From: Verrucomicrobiota bacterium
Lineage (GTDB): Bacteria > Verrucomicrobiota > Kiritimatiellia > CAIQIC01 > JAGNIJ01
Length of the DNA: 64,000 nt
Reading direction: 5' to 3'
Assembly (NCBI GenBank): GCA_022710725.1
Contig: JAKLGK010000011.1
Coordinates: 1-64,000, forward strand
Part shown: positions 53,001 to 61,491 of the stretch, in pieces
Layout of the letters: the number at the start of each line of letters is the position of its first letter
Numbering within the stretch: the first letter of the stretch is position 1
Notes under the pieces: generated by a model
Told to the model about the DNA's origin: nothing
The model's database searches: none
Seen by the model: the letters and a program-made list of their open reading frames with translations, nothing else
Translations under genes and position numbers: made by a program

Positions 53001-53278
53001 GCGCCGGCGGTCACGGTTACGGGCCTGGAGGCGGGCGCCTGCCAGCCGGCGATGTCCAGGAACTCCATGGAGTAGCTGCCGGCGTCCACGGCCTGCGTCG
53101 AGGCGCCGGCCTGCCAGTTCGTGTCGGCCCAGCCGGCCAGCCGCCACGCGGCCCCGTCGGCCACGGCGCCGGGCGGGGCGATGGCGCAGGCGACCCAGCC
53201 CGTGTCGGCCCGCGCGACGAGGCCCCGGCCGGCCAGGCACGCGACGATGATAAAAGGAATGCCGCTTCGTGCGCTCAT
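50006..53278 (-). CDS. large secreted multidomain protein (PEGA-like, ASH, FN3)
   Basis: 1090 residues from ATG 53278; the open frame upstream is not coding. Signal peptide about 1-24. A PEGA-like domain (25-100) opens with GWVACAIAPPGAVADGAAWR; an ASH/choice-of-anchor type domain lies near 125-205 (FGICNTGDMALAISG); an FN3 domain near 389-480 (FADHYVLWRAPSATG). Near 500-560 is YTVEWTESLAAQDWTAW to FFRIRA, the same module that ends the divergent Calx-beta protein. A large unassigned part follows (560-1010), and a second PEGA-like domain closes the protein (1022-1090, RWRINGGAWNAKASQWVPEG). Function unknown; a surface or extracellular role is inferred. Confidence 0.8.
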   Translation of the reverse strand: MSARSGIPFIIVACLAGRGLVARADTGWVACAIAPPGAVADGAAWRLAGWADTNWQAGASTQAVDAGSYSMEFLDIAGWQAPASRPVTVTAGATTNVDALYMAGRLSMRGTNGAVLASDEAPSTAKGTEYPTLTALRRSATNTFGICNTGDMALAISGVTTSGNGAASFSVVNWPASLAAGETGAFSVIFRPQVTGLLTGRMEIAHNGPGSPFLLRLKGYAEPDMMTIHLFTQRVDGIERNVFSRDSFTVLEVLQTLRDILAGTNLPSVINSFGGHPSYNPHFTEGDTGAFSNDLEYLLGPFMQSGEVFTHAIAVGEKSYVDEFGNYFTTTEPQQYEDLPSSATNTLIFYAGRMTAAAGVAEWLTNVEIVVRETCYRLRVEDDTFAPPAPDGLAASQGTYSNFVRVAWSNAPFADHYVLWRAPSATGAQTRIGGALTTNVHDDASAATGQVYCYWVMATNAAGASPASGPVQGWRTMDTNPAVWCAGIRRDGGSGLILQWNASYSNSGYTVEWTESLAAQDWTAWAPTDQWPIVAIVWTAAPPQAAAFFRIRAAPPSNAVIQTLFMDFDGLPVTAGLGKPGSAAPWLYTTATENPLAGTPMTDYDRAGWRNTNAYGPQTNTLSMFYLYYTTDNSVHMGFGTHGYLEIDDGNALSGRSLRYTVTGGVNANGTNGVLVTAKAHFTNSLNLGVDPIAGGVRIGHPYLYFANTSPKETPVPFPEAARANRFSAYFHAPASLTNLDDEARPLATVNIGPYNGIGGHWYHEFCTEGGGWTHALCDGHPQHNNAWAATNYPYPSKSLRDMGEAYFTNWYRWYVTFKPYTGIADAPYDAWFDQVEFLHDPEPQNNETICSPSITYFPASTNFQIGFMDKYKDNGKSYSTYELRYAFQPIGNAGWSNAVAARILTNAEFGIQARADGKFQKFNPYYQAVWAPFELAATGDTARLTAGTTVYFAIKDISQVGGDGMLPVTNSGIGPNAIGGRDYSAYSTNFDYAGDQPVLLLIKRTDFRIPAAATNGVLTLTFSPGSMRAAGARWRINGGAWNAKASQWVPEGVYTVEWADVSGWITPPPVTQLVQRGQGPVLTGVYQSP

Positions 53279-53482
53279 CGGGTACTCGGGTTCCCCTTTT
53301 CCTCCCCGGCACGCCGCCCTCTCCGGAGCCCGGATGGACGGCATACCGCTCAACGGCCAGCCTACCCGGGGCTTGCGCACAGGGCAAGCGAGGAGCCGGC
53401 CCGCCCTGATCTTTTTTCCGTGCAGTTCCTGACGCGGCCGATATCCTTGGGGCGGAAAGGGCTTTTCAGGAGGAACACGACG

Positions 53483-56400
53483 ATGGGCGGCATGCGGCAT
53501 GGATGGCTGGCGCTGGCCGTCGGAATGGCGCTGGGCGCGCCGGCGGCGACGCTGGACTATGCCTCGCATCTCGGCGGTTCGGACGTGGAGTACGCGGGAG
53601 GCATCGCGGTCGGGCCCGCGGGCAACGTGATCGTCGCCGGCGAGACCGGGTCGTCGGGCTTCCCCTCCACGATGGAACCTTGGAGCGGCGACCGGGATCT
53701 TTTTCTAGCCAAGTTCGGCACGACGGGCAGCAACCTGATCTACTCCACGCTGTACGGCGGAAGCGGCTTCGAGGGGCTCGGCGGCATGGCCTTCGCGCCG
53801 AACGCCAAGATCTACGTCGCCGGCTCGGTCGCGGGCGCCGGCGGCTACGACATCCTGGTGGTCTGCTTCAGCAACAGCGGACACGTGTGCTACAACACAA
53901 CGGTCTCGGGACCGGAGGAGGACATAGCCCGCCACATTGCCGTGGACCCGGATGGCTACGCCTACATCGTCGGAGAAACCGGCGGCGGCCTGCCTGTGAC
54001 CGGCGTGGCGGCTTACGGGCAGACTTACGGGGGCGGCAATTACGACGGGTACCTTCTCCGCCTCGATCCGACCGGCGGCGTCAATCTCTGCGCCTATCTC
54101 GGCACCACGAACAATGACGCCGGGTACGCCGTGGCGCTCGACGCCTCCACGAACGTGTACGTCGCCCTGAATGTCGGGTATGCCAGCCGCGAGTCCGCCT
54201 ACCTGGTCAAGCTGACCAGCCGCGGCTCCAACCAGCAGTTCATGGCGCCCCTCTACCGGATTTATACGAGCAACGACTTCGCCCGCGGCCGCGCCCTCGC
54301 CGTGGACGGGCGGACGAACTGCTACGTCGCGGGAGAGACGTACACCACGAATTTCCCGATCGCCGGGCCCGCGATCCAGCCTAAGCCGGGCACCGGCTCG
54401 GATGGCTTTCTCGCCATCGTCGACGGGGCCTCCGCCGGGGGCACCGTCACCTACTCCTCCTACTTCGGCGGCGCGGAGGACCAGGCCGCCACCTCGATTG
54501 TCCTCGACGGGCAGACCAACATCGTGGTCGCGGGAGAGAACTACTTCTTCAGCCCGTTCAGCGACATCTTCGTGGCGCGGCTGAACAGCGCGGGATCCAC
54601 GCTGCTGAACACCGTCACGATCAGCGAACCAGACCACCAGTTCTCGCCATGCATCGCCCTCGACCTCTCCAGCAACGTCTGGATCCTCGCGGAAACGATG
54701 GATGACATCCTCCCGACGACCAACGCCTACGACAGGACCTTCGCCGGCGGTTTCCGCGACGCGATCCTGATGCAGCTGAATTGGAACCGCGGCGCCACGG
54801 TGACCGTGAGCAGTGTCGCGGCCACGGAGGGGACGGGAGGGACCAGCAATTTCACCTTCAAGGTCACGATGGCGCCGACCTTCGGCGCGGGGTTGGCCTA
54901 CAACTACGCGGCCTCCAACCAGTCCGCCGTCGCGGGCTCCGACTTCAGCGAGAACCGGGGCACCAACCTGGTCTTCACGCCCGGGATCGCCACGCAGGCG
55001 GTCACGGTCCTGGTGACGGGCGACGCCTCGGACGAGTCCAACGAGACGTTCACCGTCAATCTCTTGCAGGTCCGGAACGCGACCGTGGCGGCAGCCCAGG
55101 GGGTCGGCGCCATCAACGACGACGACCCCGCGCCGTCCGCCTCCATCGCCGACGTGACGGTCACCGAGCGGGACCTCACCCAGAACACCAACGCGAATTT
55201 CGTCGTGAGCCTGTCCGCCGCCAGCGGGCTGATCGTGACCATGAACTGCGCCACGGCGAATGGAACGGCCGTCGCTCCCGGCGACTACACCAACCGGCCC
55301 TCGACCAAGCTCTCGTTCAATCCCGGCGAGTCGGCCCGGACCGTGACCGTCGTGGTCGTCGGCGACGTCATGGACGAGGACAACGAGACCTTCGTCGTCA
55401 ACGTGAGCGGACCCGGCAACGCCACCCTCGCGGACGCCCAGGGCCAGGGCACGATCACCGACAATGACCCCGCGCCATCCTTCACGATCGGCAATGCCTC
55501 GACGAACGAGCTCGATGCCGGCCAGACGGATTCCGCCGTCGTCCGGGCGGCGCTGTCCCCGCCCAGCGGGAAGACGGTGACCGTCCAGTGGGGCACGGTG
55601 AACGGCACGGCGACGGCGGGCGCGGACTACGCCAGCGGCAACGGCACGCTGACGTTCACCGCCGGGCAGACGAACCAAGCCATCACCCGTCCCGTGTACG
55701 GCGACGACCTGGACGAGTTCAACGAGACGTTCCAGGTCACCCTGCGGACCCCCACCAACGCGGCGCTGCTGGACGGCACCGGCGTCGTGACCATCGTGGA
55801 CAACGACTCCCCTCCCCATTTCATACTGCCCGATTCGAGCACGAACGAACTCGACGCCGGCGCCAGCAACAACATGGCCTTCACGGTCCAACTGTCGGCC
55901 CCCAGCGGCAAACCCGTCTCCGTGAACTGGGGCACGAGCAATGGCTCCGCATGGGCCGGAACGGACTATGCCGCCGGGGCAGGTCTCCTTTCGCTCACGC
56001 CCGGGCAGACCAACGGGACCGTGACGCGGCCGGTCCTGGGCGACAACCTCGACGAGTTCGACGAGACCTTCCTGCTGACGTTCCGCACGCCGACTAACGC
56101 GTCCATCGCGGACAGCAACGCCCAGGGCGCCATCCTGGACAACGATCCGCCGGCGGCTGCGAGCTTCGTGGACGAGTGGCTCTACCCGCTCGAGGGCGAC
56201 ACGGGCTCGACGACCGTGAACCACCGGGTGATCCTGTACGAACCCAGCGGCAAGACGGTGACGGTGCAGTACGCGACCTTTAACGCCTCGGCGCTGGCCG
56301 GCTCGGACTACACCGCCGCGGGCGGCGCCCTGGTCTTCGCGCCCGGACAGACCAGTTTCCCCGTGGCGTGCACCGTCCTCGGCGACACGGTGGACGAGAC

Positions 56401-56725
56401 CAACGAGTATTTCACCGTCCGGGTCACCAACATCGTCAACGGGGGCCAGGACATCCTGGAGGAGCGGGTGATCATCGTGGACGACGACGTGGACCTGGCC
56501 CTGCTGAACACGCTCTTCGCCGCCGCGGACGGCACCGTCCGGCTCTCCTGGCCCGCGTTCACCGGGAAGACCTACCGCGTGCAATATCACACCAATCTCT
56601 TGAGCGGGACCGACTGGGCTCCGCTGGGTGACGATATCGTTGCGGTGCAGACCAACATCAGCACCAACTACCCGGCGGGAACCATCTCCCGGCGGTTTTA
56701 CCGCGTGATCCAGCTGATTCCCTGA
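53483..56725 (+). CDS. secreted SBBP-repeat and Calx-beta protein
   Basis: 1080 residues from ATG 53483 (AGGAGG about nine bases upstream); another ATG is three codons on. Signal peptide about 1-21. Residues 22-430 are SBBP-type beta-propeller repeats (GGSDVEYAGGIAVGPAGNV, AGETGSSGFPSTM and later GENYFFSPFSDIFVARLNS). Five Calx-beta domains start near 434, 549, 663, 776 and 890, each with a closing DDSNETFTVNL or DEDNETFVVNV type calcium strand and GTITDNDP. The tail (about 1003-1080) is VRLSWPAFTGKTYRVQYHT to RRFYRVIQLIP, a module common in PVC secreted proteins. Calcium-dependent adhesion is possible but unproven. Confidence 0.88.
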   Translation: MGGMRHGWLALAVGMALGAPAATLDYASHLGGSDVEYAGGIAVGPAGNVIVAGETGSSGFPSTMEPWSGDRDLFLAKFGTTGSNLIYSTLYGGSGFEGLGGMAFAPNAKIYVAGSVAGAGGYDILVVCFSNSGHVCYNTTVSGPEEDIARHIAVDPDGYAYIVGETGGGLPVTGVAAYGQTYGGGNYDGYLLRLDPTGGVNLCAYLGTTNNDAGYAVALDASTNVYVALNVGYASRESAYLVKLTSRGSNQQFMAPLYRIYTSNDFARGRALAVDGRTNCYVAGETYTTNFPIAGPAIQPKPGTGSDGFLAIVDGASAGGTVTYSSYFGGAEDQAATSIVLDGQTNIVVAGENYFFSPFSDIFVARLNSAGSTLLNTVTISEPDHQFSPCIALDLSSNVWILAETMDDILPTTNAYDRTFAGGFRDAILMQLNWNRGATVTVSSVAATEGTGGTSNFTFKVTMAPTFGAGLAYNYAASNQSAVAGSDFSENRGTNLVFTPGIATQAVTVLVTGDASDESNETFTVNLLQVRNATVAAAQGVGAINDDDPAPSASIADVTVTERDLTQNTNANFVVSLSAASGLIVTMNCATANGTAVAPGDYTNRPSTKLSFNPGESARTVTVVVVGDVMDEDNETFVVNVSGPGNATLADAQGQGTITDNDPAPSFTIGNASTNELDAGQTDSAVVRAALSPPSGKTVTVQWGTVNGTATAGADYASGNGTLTFTAGQTNQAITRPVYGDDLDEFNETFQVTLRTPTNAALLDGTGVVTIVDNDSPPHFILPDSSTNELDAGASNNMAFTVQLSAPSGKPVSVNWGTSNGSAWAGTDYAAGAGLLSLTPGQTNGTVTRPVLGDNLDEFDETFLLTFRTPTNASIADSNAQGAILDNDPPAAASFVDEWLYPLEGDTGSTTVNHRVILYEPSGKTVTVQYATFNASALAGSDYTAAGGALVFAPGQTSFPVACTVLGDTVDETNEYFTVRVTNIVNGGQDILEERVIIVDDDVDLALLNTLFAAADGTVRLSWPAFTGKTYRVQYHTNLLSGTDWAPLGDDIVAVQTNISTNYPAGTISRRFYRVIQLIP

Positions 56726-56816
56726 TCAGCCTTCCCGGGCAGCGACATCCTGCGCACAACACTCCGTCCGCGCCGTGATGTGTCCTGCGGGCGCCTTCGA
56801 TCCCTCTATGTCAGGC

Positions 56817-56845
56817 TTCACAAGACCCGATGCTTCGGCTAGCAT
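56817..56845 (+). promoter_or_regulatory. promoter of the porin-like gene
   Basis: TTCACA (56817-56822), a 17-bp spacer and TAGCAT (56840-56845) stand 24 bp before ATG 56869. Both boxes differ from consensus, but the spacing is ideal. Confidence 0.45.
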
Positions 56846-56868
56846 CTCGTACTGCAAAGGAGGCCCTC

Positions 56869-58146
56869 ATGAAGCGCGTTTTGACGATCGTGACCGGCAT
56901 CAGCGTGGTCGTCTTTTTTCTGCTCCATCCCCTCTGCGCGCGGGCCTCGGAGGCCAACTACCAGCAGTACCTGCTCGGCGACCGGGGGGCCGGCATGGGC
57001 GGCGCGGCCTGCGCGATCGCGGAAGGCGTGGAGGCTTGCTATTACAATCCGGCCGGCCTGGCGCGCACGCCGAACAACACGCTGTCGCTCTCGGCCAACC
57101 TCTACGGCTTCCAGCGCCTGACACTGGATGACGCCCTGTTCCCCGGCGAGGATTTCGAGGCCGACGCGTTCCAGACCGTGCCGTCCTCGGCGGGCGGCAC
57201 GTACCGGCTGGGCACGAATCTCGTCGCGGGCTTCGCGGTGTTCGCGCCGAAGAAGATGTCGTACTTCGAGACCCTGGCTTTCCCCGAGTCGCAGCACTAC
57301 TACACGTTGAGCCAGGACCACCAGGTCCTGTGGCTCGGGCCGTCGGCGGGCTGGCAGGTTTCCCCGAAGCTGTCCGTCGGCGCGTCCGTGTACGGCGTCT
57401 ACAGCACGTTCAACTCCCAGCAGGACCTGTACTGGGGCGATTTCGGGCAATCGTACGCGGCGGGCTACGAGTACAGCAGCCTGTCCCTGCTCGGCGTGGC
57501 CGGCCTGCAGTACCGGTGGAATCCGCTCTGGAGCCTCGGCTTCCGGGCGCAGACCCCGTCCGCCCTGCTCTTCAGCGACGGCAAGGCGCTGGAGCATATC
57601 GTCGGCGTGATGGACCGCCAGTTGCGGCGGGACGTGTCGTATGCCGACGACGTCGACGTGGACAACATGACTCCGGCCTGTTTCACAGTCGGCGTCGCGC
57701 GCGAGCTCCCGAAAGCCTGGACGGTCGGCGCGGACCTCTCCTGCCATCTCGCGGAGGACTTCACGCGGCTCAAAGGCACCGACCAGAACGGCCAGCCCTT
57801 CGAGGTGCCCGTGGAGCGCGAGCTGGTCGTGGACGCCGCGGTCGGCGCCGAGTACGTGCTCTGGAAGAAATACCCGCTGCGCGCCGGGTTCTTCACCAGC
57901 CGGTCCGCCGCCCCCGACCCGGACGTGGACGATCCCTACGCGCTGACCCAGACCGACCTGTACGGCGTCAGCTTCAGCGCCGGAACGCGCACGCGGAACA
58001 GCGCGGTCAACATCGGAATCAACTACCTCTTCGGCGACGGCACCGACATCGGCTGGGCCCAGGCCGGCGGCCGCCTCGAGCAGGTCCTCGTGGACGTGCG
58101 GGAGGAGTACCTCTACTTCACCTTCAACACGTCGTACTACTTCTGA
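56869..58146 (+). CDS. outer-membrane protein, OMPP1/FadL/TodX-like
   Basis: 425 residues from ATG 56869, with AAAGGAGG five bases upstream. Signal peptide about 1-26 (LCARA). The mature start NYQQYLLGDRGAGMGGAACA and VEACYYNPAGLARTPNNTLS match the FadL/OMPP1 N-terminus (hatch, NPAGL). Many alternating beta strands follow, and it ends in an aromatic residue (TSYYF), the usual OMP signal for the BAM machinery. Family members take up hydrophobic compounds; the substrate is unknown. Confidence 0.8.
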   Translation: MKRVLTIVTGISVVVFFLLHPLCARASEANYQQYLLGDRGAGMGGAACAIAEGVEACYYNPAGLARTPNNTLSLSANLYGFQRLTLDDALFPGEDFEADAFQTVPSSAGGTYRLGTNLVAGFAVFAPKKMSYFETLAFPESQHYYTLSQDHQVLWLGPSAGWQVSPKLSVGASVYGVYSTFNSQQDLYWGDFGQSYAAGYEYSSLSLLGVAGLQYRWNPLWSLGFRAQTPSALLFSDGKALEHIVGVMDRQLRRDVSYADDVDVDNMTPACFTVGVARELPKAWTVGADLSCHLAEDFTRLKGTDQNGQPFEVPVERELVVDAAVGAEYVLWKKYPLRAGFFTSRSAAPDPDVDDPYALTQTDLYGVSFSAGTRTRNSAVNIGINYLFGDGTDIGWAQAGGRLEQVLVDVREEYLYFTFNTSYYF

Positions 58147-58281
58147 CGTATCCATCAGGCCGGTATAGACGCGCCCGGTCTCGCGGGAGCTCGACCCTCC
58201 ACCAAGCACCGGGCCAGGTACGCCATGGAGGGCGGAGCTCCGCGACGCCGTTTTTTCAAGCGACGTTCACGAAGGCTCGCA

Positions 58282-58938
58282 TTACCGGTCGAGCCGCAAC
58301 CGGCAGAGCGCGCCGGTGAACCCGGTCTCCCCGCCCGCGAAGTCGCTTTGCGCGGCGAGCGTTTCCATTTCCGCGGCGCTGTAGAACGGCTCCTCGAACG
58401 AGTGCAGCCACATCAGCGTCGCGCGGAACCGCCCGTATTCCGCCCGCACGCGGCGGGCGACGTCTTCCGGCATCTTGCGGACCAGGTCGTAGACCAGCGC
58501 GCGCCCGCCGGGTGTGAGGACGCGCCGGATCTCGTTCAGCCCCGCCACGGGATTCTTCCAGTGATGGAGGGAACCGGTGGACACGACGACGTCGAAGGAG
58601 GCGTCGGGATACGGCAGCGCCTCCGAGCCGGCGCACTTCAGTACAATGCCGCTCCCCGGCAGGTTCTTCTCGGCCTTGTCCACCATCGCCCGCGAGATGT
58701 CCGCCCCGTGGAGCGACGCGCCCGGCAGCCGCTCGCGCAGGCGGAGCAGCAGCCAGCCCGGCCCGGTCCCGATGTCGAGAACCGACGCCGGCCGCAGCAC
58801 GGCGACCTCGTCCGCCACCAAGGCATAGTGCTTCTGGAAGGGCGAACTCCGGCTCAAGGCGTTGTAAAAACAGGCGCCGGGCCAGGGGATGCCCTCCAGC
58901 TCGATCCGGGACAACAGTCTGCGCCAGGGCGTGCGCAT
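58282..58938 (-). CDS. class I SAM-dependent methyltransferase
   Basis: 218 residues. Motif I is VLDIGTGPGWLLLRL, motif II ends GADISRAMVDKAEKN, then ALPYPDASFDVVVSTGSLHH and an EIRRVLTPGGRALVYD strand, as in the UbiE/Methyltransf_11 group. The substrate cannot be read from sequence. It is the last gene after aroB and an unknown gene, 17 bp downstream of the latter. Confidence 0.85.
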   Translation of the reverse strand: MRTPWRRLLSRIELEGIPWPGACFYNALSRSSPFQKHYALVADEVAVLRPASVLDIGTGPGWLLLRLRERLPGASLHGADISRAMVDKAEKNLPGSGIVLKCAGSEALPYPDASFDVVVSTGSLHHWKNPVAGLNEIRRVLTPGGRALVYDLVRKMPEDVARRVRAEYGRFRATLMWLHSFEEPFYSAAEMETLAAQSDFAGGETGFTGALCRLRLDR

Positions 58939-58955
58939 GCCGCTCCCGGCGGTTG

Positions 58956-59561
58956 CTACCGCTCTCCGGAGGCGTGCCGGCCCTTCTTGAACAGGTCGAG
59001 CTGGGCGTCCTTGAGCAGGTCGTGTTTCTTCAGGATACGCAGGAGCTGGAGCAGGTCGGATTTCTCGTAGTTTTTCTGCGCGTCCACGTGGGCCGCGAGT
59101 TCCAGGAGCATCGGGCGGAACAGCAGCACGCCGTCGATCCCCTTCTCCCGCAGGACCTCCAGGGTCTTCGACACCATCGGGCGCGCGGCCGGCAGGTCAG
59201 GCAGGCAGAGGATGCGCGCGACGGGCCCCGGCCCCAGGTCGCGCAGCGCGGATTTCAGCGCCTCCGCGTCGGCGAACCGGACAAGTTCGGGCATCCGCGC
59301 GACCAGCTTCGGGCTGATGCGTTCCGTGTGCCAGCCGCGCACGCTGACGACCGCGCGAGCCACCTGCCGGATCTCCGGGACGCCCCACAGGACATCCTCC
59401 GCGATGACATGCCCCGAGGCCTTCGGGTTGACGACCAGCAGGTCGATTTCCTCCTCGGCCTGCTTGGGCCGCGCGGAGACCTGGTACTTCGACGGCTGGC
59501 GCACCAGGAAGCCCTGCGCCTCGAAATATTCACGGACGATCCATTCGCTGACGGCGGACAT
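58956..59561 (-). CDS. uncharacterised protein, possible degenerate PD-(D/E)xK fold
   Basis: 201 residues. It begins MSAVSEWIVREYFEAQGFLV and has EEEIDLLVVNPKASGHVI followed by strand AVVSVRGWHTERISPKLV. A Glu helix, a strand with Asp and a later strand without the usual (D/E)xK lysine recall the restriction-endonuclease-like core in decayed form. The C-terminal part is helical and basic (DLLQLLRILKKHDLL). I do not recognise the family. It starts 3 bp after aroB, so it is in that operon. Confidence 0.75.
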   Translation of the reverse strand: MSAVSEWIVREYFEAQGFLVRQPSKYQVSARPKQAEEEIDLLVVNPKASGHVIAEDVLWGVPEIRQVARAVVSVRGWHTERISPKLVARMPELVRFADAEALKSALRDLGPGPVARILCLPDLPAARPMVSKTLEVLREKGIDGVLLFRPMLLELAAHVDAQKNYEKSDLLQLLRILKKHDLLKDAQLDLFKKGRHASGER

Positions 59562-59564
59562 AGC

Positions 59565-60665
59565 TCACCTTTTCTTCGGCTGACGTCCCTCGGTCCAGAC
59601 TTCCTCCAGCACGGCATCCGGCGCTTCGACGCCGGGCCGCGCGGCGCCGATCCGGTCGGCCAGCACGAATTTCAGCACCCGGTCCTGCGTCTTCTTGTCC
59701 AGCGTCATGGCCCGGCGCGCCGCGGACCAGTCGAGGTCCGGCCGGTCGACCGGCAGGCCGAGAGCCCGCAGCAGGTTCTCGATGCGTTCCGCCTCATCCG
59801 CGGGCAGGCCGGCGAGACGCGTCGAAAGCCGCGCCGCGAAGGCCATGCCCAGGCTGACCGCCTCGCCGTGCAGGTAAGTCCCGTAGCCGGTGACCTGCTC
59901 GAGGGCGTGGCCCAGGGTATGCCCGAAATTCAGGATCGCGCGCAGGCTGCGCTCGCGCTCGTCCAGCCGCACCACCTCCGCCTTGATCCGGCAGCAGTGG
60001 GCGATGACGTCTTCCAGCAGCGCGGGCTCGCCCGACCGCAGCCCGGCGAGGTTCGCCTCGAGGCGTGCGAAGAAAGCGGCATCGCGGATCACGCCGTATT
60101 TCACCACCTCGGCCAGCCCGGCAGCGTACTCGCGCGGCGGAAGCGAGCGCAGCGTGGTGATGTCGGCCGCGACCAGGACCGGCTGGTGGAACGCGCCCAC
60201 GAGGTTCTTGCCGCGCGGCAGGTTGATGCCCGTCTTGCCGCCGACGGAGCTGTCCACCATCGCGAGCAGGCTGGTCGGGACCTGGACGTAGCGGATGCCG
60301 CGCAGGTAGCTGGCCGCAAAGTAGCCCGCGAGGTCGCCCACCACCCCGCCGCCGAGCGCGACGACAAAGGCCCGGCGGTCCAGGCCGCGGTCCAGCGCCT
60401 CGTCGTACAGGCGGAACAGCCGGGCCTCGGCCTTGGACGACTCGCCCGCGGGGACGGCCACCCGCCCGACCTGGAACCCGGCCGCGCGCAGGGACGACTC
60501 CACCGCCGGGCCGTACAGCGGATTCACGTGCTCGTCGGAAACGACCAGGGCGGAGGGGCCCAACTCGAGCTCGCGGCACAGCGCGCCGACCTGCGCCAGC
60601 ACGCCTTCCCCGACGCGTATTTCGTAGGAGCGCGCGCCGAGATCCACTTTGATTTTACAGGCCAT
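59565..60665 (-). CDS. aroB: 3-dehydroquinate synthase
   Basis: 366 residues from ATG 60665. Second step of the shikimate pathway: DAHP to 3-dehydroquinate with NAD and a metal. It shows ALGGGVVGDLAGYFAASYLR, PTSLLAMVDSSVGGKTGINL and the metal site ILNFGHTLGHALE with HGEAVSLGM. Upstream in-frame codons extend to 60734 and have no better site; the chosen ATG gives ACKIKVDLGARSYEIRVG, a normal start. It leads the operon with the two genes at 58956 and 58282. Confidence 0.96.
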   Translation of the reverse strand: MACKIKVDLGARSYEIRVGEGVLAQVGALCRELELGPSALVVSDEHVNPLYGPAVESSLRAAGFQVGRVAVPAGESSKAEARLFRLYDEALDRGLDRRAFVVALGGGVVGDLAGYFAASYLRGIRYVQVPTSLLAMVDSSVGGKTGINLPRGKNLVGAFHQPVLVAADITTLRSLPPREYAAGLAEVVKYGVIRDAAFFARLEANLAGLRSGEPALLEDVIAHCCRIKAEVVRLDERERSLRAILNFGHTLGHALEQVTGYGTYLHGEAVSLGMAFAARLSTRLAGLPADEAERIENLLRALGLPVDRPDLDWSAARRAMTLDKKTQDRVLKFVLADRIGAARPGVEAPDAVLEEVWTEGRQPKKR

Positions 60666-60762
60666 CAATGATGAGCAAATAGGGCCGGGGCTGGCCGGTG
60701 TCAACATCATAGAGCCCCTCTTCCCTGTTGCCACCGCGCGGGTTCCGCGCTACCGTGCCCCC

Positions 60763-61491
60763 ATGCACATCGCGCGCTACCCGCTGGTCCTGCTCCTGGC
60801 CCTCGCCGGGGACGTTTTCCCTGAAGACACCCCGATGCCGACGGGCCCCTCGGCGGAGGAATCCGCCCCCGCCCTGGCTTCCAACGTCGTCGCCCGCGTC
60901 GGCGACTTCGACGTGCCATACGACTGGTTCCTGCACGAGTTCCGCTCCTCCTTCTTCCGCCACACCGGCGAGCCGGACGTCCGCGAGGCGGTCTTCCAGC
61001 CGTTCCTCGAGCGCATGACCCTCTACGCCCTCGCCCGGCACGAGGGCCTCCCCGAGAACCCCGCGCTGCGCGCGCGGATCCGGGAGCGCGTCGACGGCAT
61101 GCGCGCGCACATGGATTACCAGTTGGCCATGGTCGAGGTGGGCATGGTCGTGCAGGCGTACCTCGAATCCCGCGGCCTGACGGGGGATTCCATCCAGGTC
61201 GGCGACGAGGACCTCCAAGCCTTCTTCGACCGGCACGTCAAGGGGAAGCCCGGCGCTCCGAAAACGCTGGGCGAAGTCCCGGCGGAGATCCGGGAACAGA
61301 TGCGCCAGAACATCGCCATGACGAAATACGCCGAGACCGTCAGCGCCGCCCTGGCCGGCTGGAAAACGAACGTGCCGGTGACGGTCAACTCGAGCCTGAT
61401 CCAATCCGTGCCGCTTCCGGAGATGGACGGCGCGCAGCCGGGCCTGCCCTTGCCAGCGGCCGACGCATCAGGGCCCGCGGTTGAAGAGTGA
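60763..61491 (+). CDS. SurA-N-like periplasmic chaperone without a parvulin domain
   Basis: 242 residues from ATG 60763. A signal peptide (1-18, LVLLLALAG) is followed by a helix set VARVGDFDVPYDWFLHEFRS to LRARIRERVDGMRAHMDYQL that resembles the SurA N-terminal chaperone domain. No parvulin signature (HIL or GG-GxF type) is seen. It may assist folding or delivery of envelope proteins. Its last 24 bp overlap the convergent gene ending at 61468. Confidence 0.7.
   Translation: MHIARYPLVLLLALAGDVFPEDTPMPTGPSAEESAPALASNVVARVGDFDVPYDWFLHEFRSSFFRHTGEPDVREAVFQPFLERMTLYALARHEGLPENPALRARIRERVDGMRAHMDYQLAMVEVGMVVQAYLESRGLTGDSIQVGDEDLQAFFDRHVKGKPGAPKTLGEVPAEIREQMRQNIAMTKYAETVSAALAGWKTNVPVTVNSSLIQSVPLPEMDGAQPGLPLPAADASGPAVEE

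Noticed and set aside
51956..53482. N-terminal 509 codons of a longer plus-strand frame before the Calx-beta gene
   Set aside because: They lie opposite the 1090-residue secreted protein, and ATG 53483 has AGGAGG and a signal peptide.
53705..56590. 961-codon minus-strand frame opposite the Calx-beta gene
   Set aside because: The plus strand holds a signal peptide and five good Calx-beta domains; the antisense text has Val/Gly/Arg repeats only.
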